A stretch of DNA of 38,457 nt from an uncultured Spirochaetales bacterium (GTDB lineage: Bacteria; Spirochaetota; Spirochaetia; Sphaerochaetales; Sphaerochaetaceae). Under the pieces are notes generated by a model, which searched no databases, had not been told where the DNA came from, and saw nothing but the letters and a program-made list of their open reading frames with translations. Positions 1-8,720 of this stretch are shown here, piece by piece; within the stretch, counting starts at the first letter, position 1; each line of letters begins with the position of its first letter. Both the position numbers and the translations under genes were made by a program. The stretch covers positions 1 through 38,457 of the forward strand of contig CASDPA010000020.1 in the NCBI GenBank assembly GCA_949282255.1. Reading direction: 5' to 3'.

Positions 1-328
1 AAATTCTATCTCCACAGCAAGATGTGAGCCAGCTCTTTATCTCGTAATTGTAAAATAAATCGATACCACACTTTCCTTCCCTTACATTGATGCTTATATT
101 ATGAGGGAAGGAAAAACTATTATGAAAGTCATTTGAAGATTATGATTATTCCATGTGGCAATCAAAAGGATGACAGCCATTTAGTCACGGTATATTGCTG
201 ATACACGATTTTAAACCTCAAAGACTTAACTTCCACACACGATATCCCCGAAAACAAATCAAATTTCACACTGATCGTGGGAATCGAAAATCCAGAGAAA
301 CATTAAAGCCCCAGAAGGTGGGCGTAAG
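1..328. other. Intergenic region upstream of the first Wzi-like gene
   Basis: No convincing gene is visible here. The region holds an 11-bp perfect inverted repeat (arms 72-82 and 104-114) and, at its end, the Shine-Dalgarno AGAAGGTGG (313-321) of the gene that starts at the TTG at 329. I could not find a promoter with both good boxes. Confidence 0.6.
72..114. repeat. 11-bp inverted repeat
   Basis: TTTCCTTCCCT (72-82) is followed after 21 nt by its exact reverse complement AGGGAAGGAAA (104-114). There is no T-run after either arm on the matching strand, so it is not a standard intrinsic terminator. It could be an operator or the 3' hairpin of a gene outside the window. Confidence 0.5.
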
Positions 329-2071
329 TTGAAAAAAAGAAATACCATGACCATACTGGTCATCCTGACTGCACTGATCGTTTATCCGATTACCGCGGAA
401 AATCTGCAAAAAACATATACGGTAAGAGATGAGGCATATCTGAGGGTAGATGCACTTTCCAGGCGTGCCGGAGTGCTTGGTCCATCGAGCTTTTCTCCGA
501 TGAGCGCGAGGGCCCTCATAATAGCGCTTGAAAGAATCGATGTCTCCTCGCTTTCTGCGCAGGACAAAAAAGAATATGAATATCTGATGCAGCTTTTAAA
601 AGAAGGCGACAAGATCCATAACTCTGACATCCTTGACATCGAATTGGATTTAGACATCAATCTGCAGGCAAATATTGCGGATTATGGGCAATTCAAATAC
701 TTTGAGGAAGAATATAAAACGGATAGGAGGGAGGAAATACCCATCCCCTACCGGTATCAAAACCCCTTCTTAAGCATATATCCAAAATTCTTCTTCGGAA
801 ACAATGTATTCATCGAAGGGGATTTCACACTTGAAAACAACAACATGGGACTCTACGAAAGCTCATTGGGCTGGCTCATTACGGGAGTGAACGGTCAAAT
901 AGACATTTTCAAAGACAATATCATGCAATACAATCCGCTCAAGGCAGGACTGTCCATAGGCAACGACTATATCAGCCTCATAATAGGCAGATACCCCCAC
1001 AGCATCGGATCGGGCGTAACAGGAAATATGATAGTCGGAGACAATTTCACTTACCAAGAAATAGGAGCGCTCTCATTTTTAAGCAACCATTTCAGCTACA
1101 GCATGTCACTTACCCGTTTTTCCCAACAGGAATACCTATCAGAAGAACCGGTTGATGTGAAATTCTCACGCCTGCAGTTTACGGGAATGCAACAGGTAAG
1201 ATCGGTGCACCGTATGGATGCCACATTCTTTGACAAGCTCCGCCTCGCCCTTGATTTCGGCACCATGTACAACACCGCTTCAAGTTTCGACCTAAGGTAT
1301 TTCATCCCGTTCATGCTGCAGCATAACTACTACAACTACACAAACGATGTCACAAAAGTTCCGTACGATGAGGCTAACAACATCATGGGAATAACATTGG
1401 AGTATATTCCGGTGAAAGGATTATCGCTGATGGCACAGTTCGTACTCGACCAATACCAGCTTCCCTCGGAGGATCCCGACAGCGTCCCGATAGCATACGG
1501 CGTCATGGCCAATATCAAACACAGTGCCTTAACAAGGAATGGCCAGATAAACTCGTATATCGAAGGAGTCTACACCAACCCGTTCATTTATCTCAACAGA
1601 AAGGAAAATGCCGACGGAACGATCGATGTCAACCTTGATTACTTCGTAGGCTATAACTACAACAACGAGTACAACTTCTCAGGCTACGCATACGGGCCGG
1701 ATGCCATCGCATTCTCACTAGGAAGCGAATATGCGGACATGGCTCGTACATGGAGCCTAGGTGGAAGACTGCTATATAAGATCCAGGGGGATAACAGGAT
1801 AAAAATATCCTCCTCCGGAATAGATATGAGTGGTGTGATATTTGGTCACGATCCGTCGTCCTATATGGGAATAAACACCCCCAGTTCAGGCTGGTATAAT
1901 GCTGAACACCTGATAAAGCTTACCGGATACGGCAACTATAATATCCAAAGATACGGCCTTTCCTTCTATGGAGCGGCGGGAATCAACACCTACTTCAACT
2001 ACGACAATGTCCAGGGGGAAATGAAATTCCTTCCTCAGGCGACCGTGGGGATGAAATGGTCCGCATTATGA
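329..2071 (+). CDS. Wzi-like outer-membrane beta-barrel protein (paralog 1)
   Basis: A 580-aa exported protein. The TTG start at 329 is preferred over the ATG at 347 because it follows AGAAGGTGG at 7 nt and supplies the basic KKR of the signal peptide, with likely cleavage after ITA near residue 23. An N-terminal helical segment (about 30-90) resembles the first domain of Wzi, the capsule-anchoring outer-membrane protein (AYLRVDALSRRAGVLGPS). The rest is aromatic-rich alternating beta-strand sequence typical of a barrel. Near residues 218-237 it has IGR...GSGVTGNMIVGD, the counterpart of the GRx..WGPG..G motif of the Wzi family. It is closest to the protein at 6848 in this window. A role in binding surface polysaccharide follows from the family and the adjacent glycosyltransferase; it is not proven. 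Confidence 0.75.
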   Translation: MKKRNTMTILVILTALIVYPITAENLQKTYTVRDEAYLRVDALSRRAGVLGPSSFSPMSARALIIALERIDVSSLSAQDKKEYEYLMQLLKEGDKIHNSDILDIELDLDINLQANIADYGQFKYFEEEYKTDRREEIPIPYRYQNPFLSIYPKFFFGNNVFIEGDFTLENNNMGLYESSLGWLITGVNGQIDIFKDNIMQYNPLKAGLSIGNDYISLIIGRYPHSIGSGVTGNMIVGDNFTYQEIGALSFLSNHFSYSMSLTRFSQQEYLSEEPVDVKFSRLQFTGMQQVRSVHRMDATFFDKLRLALDFGTMYNTASSFDLRYFIPFMLQHNYYNYTNDVTKVPYDEANNIMGITLEYIPVKGLSLMAQFVLDQYQLPSEDPDSVPIAYGVMANIKHSALTRNGQINSYIEGVYTNPFIYLNRKENADGTIDVNLDYFVGYNYNNEYNFSGYAYGPDAIAFSLGSEYADMARTWSLGGRLLYKIQGDNRIKISSSGIDMSGVIFGHDPSSYMGINTPSSGWYNAEHLIKLTGYGNYNIQRYGLSFYGAAGINTYFNYDNVQGEMKFLPQATVGMKWSAL

Positions 2072-2072
2072 C

Positions 2073-2097
2073 AAAAGGGCGCCGCAAGGCACCTTTT
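2073..2097 (+). terminator. Probable terminator of the first Wzi-like gene
   Basis: Directly after the TGA, AAAAGG (2073-2078) pairs with CCTTTT (2092-2097), and inner GCC pairs with GGC across a GCAA loop. The T-run is only four bases, so termination may be partial. Confidence 0.55.
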
Positions 2098-2183
2098 GCT
2101 TTCAGACTATAATAAAAGAAAACCATTCCTTATGTTTTAAACAATTAAATCATTTGATTGGAAAAAGTTATGAAGATAATATA

Positions 2184-2212
2184 TTGACAATAGCGTACAA
2201 AGAGCATATACT
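2184..2212 (+). promoter_or_regulatory. Near-consensus sigma70 promoter
   Basis: TTGACA (2184-2189), exactly 17 nt, then TATACT (2207-2212). Transcription should begin near 2219. This is one of the best-matched promoters in the window, yet the terminator at 2242-2270 follows within about 50 nt. Confidence 0.75.
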
Positions 2213-2218
2213 CGCGGT

Positions 2219-2270
2219 ATGAGCTCTGGAAAAGCTTATATAGGTCGGACTTGAAATCCGACCTTTTTTT
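2219..2270 (+). ncRNA. Possible ~50-nt small RNA or attenuated leader
   Basis: The span between the strong promoter and the terminator has no ORF. It can form a short 5' hairpin (GAGCT 2221-2225 with AGCTT 2233-2237) and then the terminator hairpin. It may be a free small RNA or a transcript that sometimes reads through into the glycosyltransferase gene at 2305. No known RNA family was recognised. Confidence 0.35.
2242..2270 (+). terminator. Intrinsic terminator upstream of the glycosyltransferase
   Basis: AGGTCGGA (2242-2249) pairs perfectly with TCCGACCT (2257-2264) around a 7-nt loop, followed by a run of seven T through 2270. Confidence 0.8.
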
Positions 2271-2292
2271 ATTACTAAACGCATAATTATAT

Positions 2293-2304
2293 TATAATGG
2301 AAGT
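2293..2304 (+). promoter_or_regulatory. -10 box for a leaderless glycosyltransferase mRNA
   Basis: TATAAT (2293-2298) ends 6 nt before the ATG at 2305. The -35 region is poor. GGAAG sits only 1 nt before the ATG, too close to serve as a ribosome-binding site. The same -10/ATG spacing recurs at 14211, 15738, 32767 and 37522. Confidence 0.5.
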
Positions 2305-3228
2305 ATGTATAAAAAATATCCTTTCAGACTAAAGATCTACAATACTCTTGACCGTATTGGTTTTGGGCGTCCATACCTAATATACAACGGAAAACAACAG
2401 TTGGTTATAAAGCACATGCATGAAGAATGCCAAGATCTGGTAGAAAAATATCAACTTGAAAAATATCCAGAGAACCCAATTCCGCGAAAAATATGGATTA
2501 TGTGGTATCAGGGACCTCCATATCCGCCGATAGTCAATGAATGTATAAGAAGAGTTACAGCATGCCGAAAGCTCGGTTATGAAGTGCACGTATTGGATAA
2601 AAACAACTTATCGGATTACATCGATATAGATGACGTGCTAAACATGTACAATAAAGCAGACAGACATGATAAGAAAGGTGTTTCCATGCAAATTGTATCC
2701 GATGTTATCAGGATGCGCTTATTATATTCACATGGTGGATTTTGGTTTGATTCAACCTTATTACTGACGGATCCGGCCAAATTAAATCATATTATCAACA
2801 ATCACAATTTCTTTTCTATCAAATTTGCACAATTTGATGATTATGATTCCGTAACAAAAGGATATGTAATGCCCTATTTCTGGGCCACAGGCGAAAAAAA
2901 CCCATTTTGCAGTTTTGTAGAAAAATGCATCGTGAGAGAACTTTGTATGCATGGACATCCCATCGATTATTTTGCCATAGAATATGCATCAATGATCGGA
3001 TATTACAATATTCCTTATATCAAGCGGATGATCGATCTCATACAGCCGTCAAATCCAAAGGTATACTCACTTACAAAACTTCTTGACTTACCGTATGATG
3101 AAAAAAAGTATCAGGAATTAATTAATTCAACATATCTGTTCAAATTAAAATGGAAATTGCATCCCAATAAGCTTAACGGCGGAGAATCAACTTTTTGGGA
3201 TTATCTAGAAAAAGAAGCATTAAAATGA
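2305..3228 (+). CDS. Capsular polysaccharide synthesis glycosyltransferase (Caps_synth-like)
   Basis: A 307-aa cytoplasmic protein with no signal peptide. It has PRKIWIMWYQGPPYPPIV (about 60-77), the opening beta-strand of the GT-A-type capsular polysaccharide synthesis family, then VSDVIRMRLLYSHGGFWFDST (about 132-152). This is the family's sugar-nucleotide/metal site, in which the Asp of WFDST is expected to bind the nucleotide sugar's metal. It probably adds one sugar to a surface polysaccharide. Its TGA overlaps the ATG of the next gene (ATGA at 3225-3228), so it is translationally coupled to a Wzi-like outer-membrane protein, which supports a capsule or exopolysaccharide role. The gene is visibly richer in A+T than its neighbours, suggesting acquisition by transfer, as is usual for such transferases. 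The substrate cannot be predicted. Confidence 0.8.
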   Translation: MYKKYPFRLKIYNTLDRIGFGRPYLIYNGKQQLVIKHMHEECQDLVEKYQLEKYPENPIPRKIWIMWYQGPPYPPIVNECIRRVTACRKLGYEVHVLDKNNLSDYIDIDDVLNMYNKADRHDKKGVSMQIVSDVIRMRLLYSHGGFWFDSTLLLTDPAKLNHIINNHNFFSIKFAQFDDYDSVTKGYVMPYFWATGEKNPFCSFVEKCIVRELCMHGHPIDYFAIEYASMIGYYNIPYIKRMIDLIQPSNPKVYSLTKLLDLPYDEKKYQELINSTYLFKLKWKLHPNKLNGGESTFWDYLEKEALK

Positions 3229-4949
3229 AACATCGCATAGTACTCATCTCAATATTAATCATCACGATTCATTCAATATTTGGTAATGTCAATCCATACA
3301 TTATTCCCCTCTCTTCGGATATCTATAAGGATATGGACGCTCTCTATCTGATAAGCGGAGAGGGCATCCCCTCCTACTCCCGTCCTTGGTCAAAAGCGGA
3401 AGCGGAGCTCATCTTCTCACGCATAGATAAAAACAAGCTTGATGGAAACGGCGTTCTGTTGTACGACCATATCGAAGCGGAGCTCGAGAAGATGGAGCCC
3501 CGGTGGAGCTTCTCCGACGGATTCGGACTTGGAGCGGAAATCGAAAGCAACTTCGAATACTACGGGCACACCAACGGAGATGATTTCGTGATAGACGACG
3601 ACTGGGTGTACAACTACGAGGACAGGAAACCCTTCTTGAAAGCAGGCCTCGAGTTTTCCGTAAAGGACTTCTTCTACACATATGCCGACCTGCAGTACAC
3701 GATGGGACGCTATCAGGGGGAAGGTGCCGTCACCTATAGCCCGGATGTCGATTTTCCGTACGGCATCGGAGCGATTGTCGGAAAGGACGAAGAGGTCACC
3801 ATTGTCAAAGAAAGCCGGCAGTACTATCAGAGCCATAGCATCAATCTTCCGATTGCCAGCAAGGATTTTGAATTCGACTGGCCTAAGAGGGCCCTGATTT
3901 CACTCGGAGGCAAAAACTGGAATTTCACAATTGGACGTGACAGGATAAGCTGGGGAGAGAGCATTATCGGGAATTTCATAATAGATGACCATGTGCAGTA
4001 TCATGACATGACCCGCCTGTCCTTCTTCACGGACATGTTCAAGTACGAATGGACAAATCTCTTTTTCGAGACGCTTCTACATCCTGAAAGCGAAGATGCG
4101 GGCAAAGAAAGGGAGATAAGGATGCTTATTGCGCACCGCCTTGAATTCCTCCCCGCATCCTGGATCAATCTTGCCATAAGCGAGAACGTGATGTACCGTG
4201 CACCGACGCTCAATATCAGATATCTCAATCCAGCCTTCATACTCCACAACCTCAATAACGCCTCGATGTTCAATGCGATCGCACAAGCGGAGCTGACGAT
4301 ACAGCCCGTGAAAGGCTTGAAAATATACGGACAGTTCGTGCTCGACCAGGCAAGAGCCCCGAACGAAGGCGACTCTCAGGCCGATGCATGGGGCGTGCTT
4401 GCAGGCTTGAACTATACTTCGATGATAAAAAGAGGATACCTTTCAAGCGGAATCGAATTTGCTTACACCACCCCGCTTCTGTACCGCCGGCATACAGTGG
4501 ATTTCCTGATGTACCAGAGATCATTCACATACGGTCTTGCAGGCAATACGATGAAACTCTATTATATCGGCTTCCCCTATGGCGGTGATGCAATCGTGCT
4601 CAAGGGAGAGCTTAAATACAGGATGCCCGGCGTTTTTGAGACAGGAATATCCATAGAAGGGATGCTTCACGGGGAAATGAACATGTTCAGAAGCCATAAC
4701 AGCGGCAACAATAACGACGATGACACCGATATAAAAGACGACACTCCGTATGGGAATAGGATATTGGAAAGCCTGAAGATGAGCATATACGGCAGATATG
4801 AATTCCCGAAATGGTGGAAAGAAATGGATATGTACGCCTTTGCCCAGCTTTCGTTTTTTGGAAGGGATTACTATGAAAAAACCACCGGATGCGCAACCGA
4901 AAAAGAGGCTGACATCCAGTGGGTTCTTGGTCTTGGAATAAAAATCTGA
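3225..4949 (+). CDS. Wzi-like outer-membrane beta-barrel protein (paralog 2)
   Basis: A 574-aa exported protein. The frame is open from a TTG at 3195, but the ATG at 3225 is chosen: it gives a proper signal peptide (MKHRIVLISILIITIHSIFG) and overlaps the upstream stop as ATGA. It has a Wzi-type N-terminal segment (DIYKDMDALYLISGEGIPSY, about 25-45) and the family motif IGRDRISWGESIIGNF near residues 235-250. It also shares RLEFLPASWINLAISENVMY and the VLDQARAPNE-type strand with its paralogs. The stop lies 1 nt from the stop of the convergent paralog 3. As partner of the glycosyltransferase it may anchor or guide that enzyme's polysaccharide product. Confidence 0.78.
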   Translation: MKHRIVLISILIITIHSIFGNVNPYIIPLSSDIYKDMDALYLISGEGIPSYSRPWSKAEAELIFSRIDKNKLDGNGVLLYDHIEAELEKMEPRWSFSDGFGLGAEIESNFEYYGHTNGDDFVIDDDWVYNYEDRKPFLKAGLEFSVKDFFYTYADLQYTMGRYQGEGAVTYSPDVDFPYGIGAIVGKDEEVTIVKESRQYYQSHSINLPIASKDFEFDWPKRALISLGGKNWNFTIGRDRISWGESIIGNFIIDDHVQYHDMTRLSFFTDMFKYEWTNLFFETLLHPESEDAGKEREIRMLIAHRLEFLPASWINLAISENVMYRAPTLNIRYLNPAFILHNLNNASMFNAIAQAELTIQPVKGLKIYGQFVLDQARAPNEGDSQADAWGVLAGLNYTSMIKRGYLSSGIEFAYTTPLLYRRHTVDFLMYQRSFTYGLAGNTMKLYYIGFPYGGDAIVLKGELKYRMPGVFETGISIEGMLHGEMNMFRSHNSGNNNDDDTDIKDDTPYGNRILESLKMSIYGRYEFPKWWKEMDMYAFAQLSFFGRDYYEKTTGCATEKEADIQWVLGLGIKI

Positions 4950-4950
4950 A

Positions 4951-6738
4951 CTAGATATAGTAGCTCACACCGATCGAGAACTGGAAATCGGAAGCATTCT
5001 TCCCCTTCAGGTTCTCGTAGTTGATGATATTCACGAAATCCGCCTTTGCATAGAAATTGAGATCCTCGTAAAGGGTGATGCCTCCCTGCAAAGACAACAG
5101 TATCGTATGGCTTACGGCGTTCTTCGTGCCGGGGTTCCTCAAGAAGCTTCCGGACGAGGACGGATTATCCGAAGGCGCGGCCGGATCCTCATCCGATCCT
5201 GGAACAACCTCTTTCCATCGGGTGAACATGTCATAGCAGCCATGGGCCATGTACATCAGCGTTCCATCCACATACCATGAGCCATAAACCTTGTATCCGG
5301 CGTTGAGGTTGGCTACGACCGCATCGTTTCCGTACCTGTAACCGAGGAAATCAAGATCGTAGTTCGCCCTGCCTGAATTTGCGAACTCGGGATTGGCCAC
5401 TATGAAATTGATTCCATATCTGTTCGAGCCGTACGAATCCCCATCATCCCTAAGATAGAGCCACGGATCTGTATAGACACCTTCCAATGAGGCATAGAAC
5501 ATGCCCTTGCCTATTGCCCAAGAGGTCTTTGCTCCAAGCTGGTAACCTGCGGCCGACGGAGGACCTGCTTTGGTTATATCAAACTCACCAGGGAGCCTGA
5601 ACTCATCGATCACCACCGCTCCATAGATGTTGAGATGGTCTATAGGCGTGTAGTCGATTTCGAACGACAGGAGGGAATTGGCATTTGAGCGGATATAATA
5701 ATTATGGAAAATCGCAGTCGGGCTCAGAACAAGGAAATCGAACTCCCCGTTATGGGACTGGTACATGATTGACTCCGTAAGAGCCATGTTGATCTTATCG
5801 ATGATCCTCCACTCCAAGCGGTGGGCAAGGAACATCTTAAGTCCGGTACGCTCTGTAGTCATGTCGAAATATGGATTGAAGTAATCTATTCCACCTTCTG
5901 TATCGATATAATTATCAGGATGCAGGAAGGATGACATGCTGAAGGTGTACTTGAAGCTGTTGGAAAATGCCGTAAAACGAGCATTGTTGTGATAAGGCAC
6001 CTGATCGCCGACCGTAAGGTTTCCAGACACTCCCGGACCCCAGCTGAGCTTGTCGCGCCCGATTGAGATGTTCCACCATGGGCCTCCGATGCTTCCAAAT
6101 GCCCGGTAAGGGATGTTGAGGTTCAGATCAGACATCTGCGTAGGCGGAACAAACAGGATATTGGTGGTATAATATGAAGGATTGTATACAACAGCCCCAT
6201 TCTCCGTCCCTTCGCAAAGACTCAAAAGAGACCTGTTAACACCGAAGGAGAAAGAGGAATAGCCATAGATGTTGTTCCCGATCCAGGTTTCCAGCGGGAA
6301 TGCAAGAAGAGGCTCTGGAACATTCCAATCACCGAATTTTCCCCAGTTCGCCCAAAGGTCCGGATTGGTGAAATCATCCTTGTTGGTGTGCACATGGAAA
6401 TCCCCGCGCACTTCCATTCCTATGTCCAGTCCGAAAATATCATCGGGGTTCAGGCGCGGCGAATGCCCAAGCTCAGAGGCGATATAGTCGTAAACAGCTT
6501 TTTCCGATGCATCGAGTTTCGAGACATCGATACTTTTAAGCATCATGTCAAGCTCCGCCGCAGACCATGGACCGGTGGTGGACGGAAGCGCGAGACCTGT
6601 GGAAATATACAGGTATTCCATAGCATCGTAGACAGGGCTGTCTACGGAATAGATTTCCTGTCTGTTGCTATCAGTTACAACAGAGAAGACAGGCATCAGA
6701 CAGAATACCACCAACAAAATTGCAATAGCCTTTTTCAT
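4951..6738 (-). CDS. Wzi-like outer-membrane beta-barrel protein (paralog 3)
   Basis: A 595-aa exported protein. The frame is open to 6927, but the ATG at 6738 follows AAGAGGTG at proper spacing and begins the signal peptide MKKAIAILLVVFCLMPVFS. The N-terminal Wzi-like segment is VYDAMEYLYISTGLALPST, about 41-59. The clearest family motif of the four paralogs, IGRDKLSWGPGVSGNLTVGD, lies near residues 226-245. Later come RLEWRIIDKINMALTESIMY and VVIDEFRLPGE. A Pro/Ser/Gly-rich loop (PGSDEDPAAPSDNPSSSG) sits in the last third and is probably extracellular. It is closest to paralog 2, with which it converges (1 nt between stops), suggesting local duplication and inversion. Confidence 0.8.
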   Translation of the reverse strand: MKKAIAILLVVFCLMPVFSVVTDSNRQEIYSVDSPVYDAMEYLYISTGLALPSTTGPWSAAELDMMLKSIDVSKLDASEKAVYDYIASELGHSPRLNPDDIFGLDIGMEVRGDFHVHTNKDDFTNPDLWANWGKFGDWNVPEPLLAFPLETWIGNNIYGYSSFSFGVNRSLLSLCEGTENGAVVYNPSYYTTNILFVPPTQMSDLNLNIPYRAFGSIGGPWWNISIGRDKLSWGPGVSGNLTVGDQVPYHNNARFTAFSNSFKYTFSMSSFLHPDNYIDTEGGIDYFNPYFDMTTERTGLKMFLAHRLEWRIIDKINMALTESIMYQSHNGEFDFLVLSPTAIFHNYYIRSNANSLLSFEIDYTPIDHLNIYGAVVIDEFRLPGEFDITKAGPPSAAGYQLGAKTSWAIGKGMFYASLEGVYTDPWLYLRDDGDSYGSNRYGINFIVANPEFANSGRANYDLDFLGYRYGNDAVVANLNAGYKVYGSWYVDGTLMYMAHGCYDMFTRWKEVVPGSDEDPAAPSDNPSSSGSFLRNPGTKNAVSHTILLSLQGGITLYEDLNFYAKADFVNIINYENLKGKNASDFQFSIGVSYYI

Positions 6739-6762
6739 TACACACCTCTTTAAATTAATACT

Positions 6763-6785
6763 ACATGCATAATCAAGGTTGTCAA
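6763..6785 (-). promoter_or_regulatory. Promoter for paralog 3
   Basis: On the minus strand TTGACA (6785-6780) is followed after 16 nt by TAGTAT (6763-6758), 19 nt before the start codon. A divergent promoter for the gene at 6848 lies in the same 109-bp gap. Confidence 0.5.
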
Positions 6786-6810
6786 ACTCAAAAACATCGG
6801 TTAAGACAAA

Positions 6811-6839
6811 TTGAGCTTTATCAATTAATGTTTTATCCT
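6811..6839 (+). promoter_or_regulatory. Promoter for paralog 4, possibly leaderless
   Basis: TTGAGC (6811-6816), 17 nt, TATCCT (6834-6839). The ATG at 6848 lies 8 nt further on and there is no Shine-Dalgarno, so the mRNA would have almost no leader. Confidence 0.5.
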
Positions 6840-6847
6840 TATGAGAT

Positions 6848-8590
6848 ATGAAAAAGTTCATTTTAGGCATGCTATTGACAATCATGGTATTGGCAGCCAT
6901 CAATGCCGCAAACCCAAAAATATACACGCAGGCGGATAATCAATGGCAAATTGTAAATCATCTTTGCCATGCATCAGGAGTCGCCGGTCCGTCTGTAACC
7001 ACCCCGATATCCACTCAGGAGCTTATGACCGCCCTAAAAAGAATTGATACGGCCAAGCTCAATGATGACGAAAAAAAACTTTATACGATAGTCGAAAAAC
7101 AGCTAGAGGATATCCCATACATATTCAAAGGAGACGGTGGAAGCTTTTATTTCGACGCTCCCGTATCACTGTATATGTATGGGCAGACATCCACAAAAGG
7201 AGATGATGTGCGCGATCTGGACTGGACCATCATGGATTACAGGTCCAGACCTGACATGGTTTCATTGATTGCCGAAGTCGGATTGTATAACACCCTTTAC
7301 GGCAAAATAGACTGGGGAATAAAGCCGATCATGGATGCTTCAGGATGGAATAAAAATTTTTATACATCCTTTAATGGAGATACACTATCCGATGCATCTC
7401 CGAAAGAGGCATACATAAGCCTTGGAAACAATTTTATAAGTTTCATACTCGGTCGGAGCCGTATGAATTACGGAAGCGGCTATTCCGGCAATATGTTTAT
7501 CGGCGATAATTTCGATTATCAAGAAATGGTGAAGCTCTCCTTCTTCAACAAATACTACACCGGATCCATCTCCCTAACTCATTTCGACCAGCAGGCCGAC
7601 GGCGATGACAGTATGGATTTTGTGGCATCTACATTCTCAAACAAGCACCAGATAAGGCTTGCAAACACGCATACGGTCACTCTTTTCAATAGGCTTTCCG
7701 TTTCGTTTATGCTCGGGACCATGCTTCAAACGGATTCAGCCTTCGATTTCAGGATGTTCAACCCGTTCATGTATTTTCACAACATGAACAATTTCTCTAA
7801 AGACACGATCTTCGAGGCCAATAATTTTGTGACGCTGGATATTGCATACACCTTCCTGCCCCACTGGACCATCACTGGGCAGGCCATTGTCGATCAAGCA
7901 CAGACAAAAGGAGAAATAGAGTACTTCGATTATCATGGCAATCTCGAGCCAAACGCATGGGGAGCGCTTATCAATCTAAGTTATTCAGACATAATTGGTA
8001 ACGGCCTGCTCAATGTATACCTGGAAGGGGCCTACACCAGTCCTGCTCTCTACCTGAATACAAAATATATCGATGAAAACGGCAATATCTACGAGCACAA
8101 TACAAAAGTGGACAACAGCATAGGCAACAAATACACATGGAACCAAGATCTTATTGTCGGCTACTGGAGAAAAAAAGGGGTTCATGACATCGGTTATTCA
8201 GGATACAAACACGGACCGGATTCTGCGGTGCTCTGTCTGGGAGCCACATATCAGATTCCAACTGGACTAACCTTGAAAACCGAGCTTCTTTATAAAGCGC
8301 ACGGAACACATGGGATTGCGTATTACGAAAGCCAGGACCCAACCTTTGTGGATCTTATGGGGAAAGAGAACATAAACAGATGGTCTCTTTGTGGTGAAAT
8401 TGTTGAACACACCCTGCAATGCACCATTGAATGCGAGTATATCGCCTATGACGGTGTCGAATTATATGGCGGCATAGGCTTTGTAAATAAGTGGAATTAC
8501 CAGAACATCACAGGAAAAACCTTTACAGATCTGCAATTGGCCGTAGGCGTAAGACTCAAACCCGGGATGCTGATAAAATCCTTTTTATAA
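6848..8590 (+). CDS. Wzi-like outer-membrane beta-barrel protein (paralog 4)
   Basis: A 580-aa exported protein with signal peptide MKKFILGMLLTIMVLAAINA and mature protein starting near ANPKIY. The N-terminal segment (WQIVNHLCHASGVAGPSVTTP, about 33-53) and the barrel motif LGRSRMNYGSGYSGNMFIGD (about 200-219) are closest to paralog 1, sharing GNMxxGDNFxYQE. In this pair the Trp of the WG motif is replaced by Tyr or Ile, whereas paralogs 2 and 3 keep Trp. The four proteins therefore form two subpairs (1/4 and 2/3). It is divergent from paralog 3. No strong terminator follows. Confidence 0.77.
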   Translation: MKKFILGMLLTIMVLAAINAANPKIYTQADNQWQIVNHLCHASGVAGPSVTTPISTQELMTALKRIDTAKLNDDEKKLYTIVEKQLEDIPYIFKGDGGSFYFDAPVSLYMYGQTSTKGDDVRDLDWTIMDYRSRPDMVSLIAEVGLYNTLYGKIDWGIKPIMDASGWNKNFYTSFNGDTLSDASPKEAYISLGNNFISFILGRSRMNYGSGYSGNMFIGDNFDYQEMVKLSFFNKYYTGSISLTHFDQQADGDDSMDFVASTFSNKHQIRLANTHTVTLFNRLSVSFMLGTMLQTDSAFDFRMFNPFMYFHNMNNFSKDTIFEANNFVTLDIAYTFLPHWTITGQAIVDQAQTKGEIEYFDYHGNLEPNAWGALINLSYSDIIGNGLLNVYLEGAYTSPALYLNTKYIDENGNIYEHNTKVDNSIGNKYTWNQDLIVGYWRKKGVHDIGYSGYKHGPDSAVLCLGATYQIPTGLTLKTELLYKAHGTHGIAYYESQDPTFVDLMGKENINRWSLCGEIVEHTLQCTIECEYIAYDGVELYGGIGFVNKWNYQNITGKTFTDLQLAVGVRLKPGMLIKSFL

Positions 8591-8638
8591 TAAAACGGGA
8601 AAGAGAACCTTTGTTTAGACGGTTAGCCCATTATGAAA

Positions 8639-8668
8639 TTGACAACTGCAAAGCATAAATGCTAATCT
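8639..8668 (+). promoter_or_regulatory. Promoter for the PpiD/SurA-like gene
   Basis: TTGACA (8639-8644), 18 nt, TAATCT (8663-8668). This leaves a leader of about 45 nt with the ribosome-binding site AAGGAAAATAAG just before the ATG at 8721. Confidence 0.6.
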
Positions 8669-8720
8669 TTCATAAGTCTTGCATTTAAGACATAATCATT
8701 CATTCATAAAGGAAAATAAG

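Noticed and set aside
6739-6927. Longer N-terminus of Wzi-like paralog 3 (start at 6927)
   Set aside because: It would destroy the signal peptide and overlap the divergent gene; the ATG at 6738 has a strong AAGAGGTG site.
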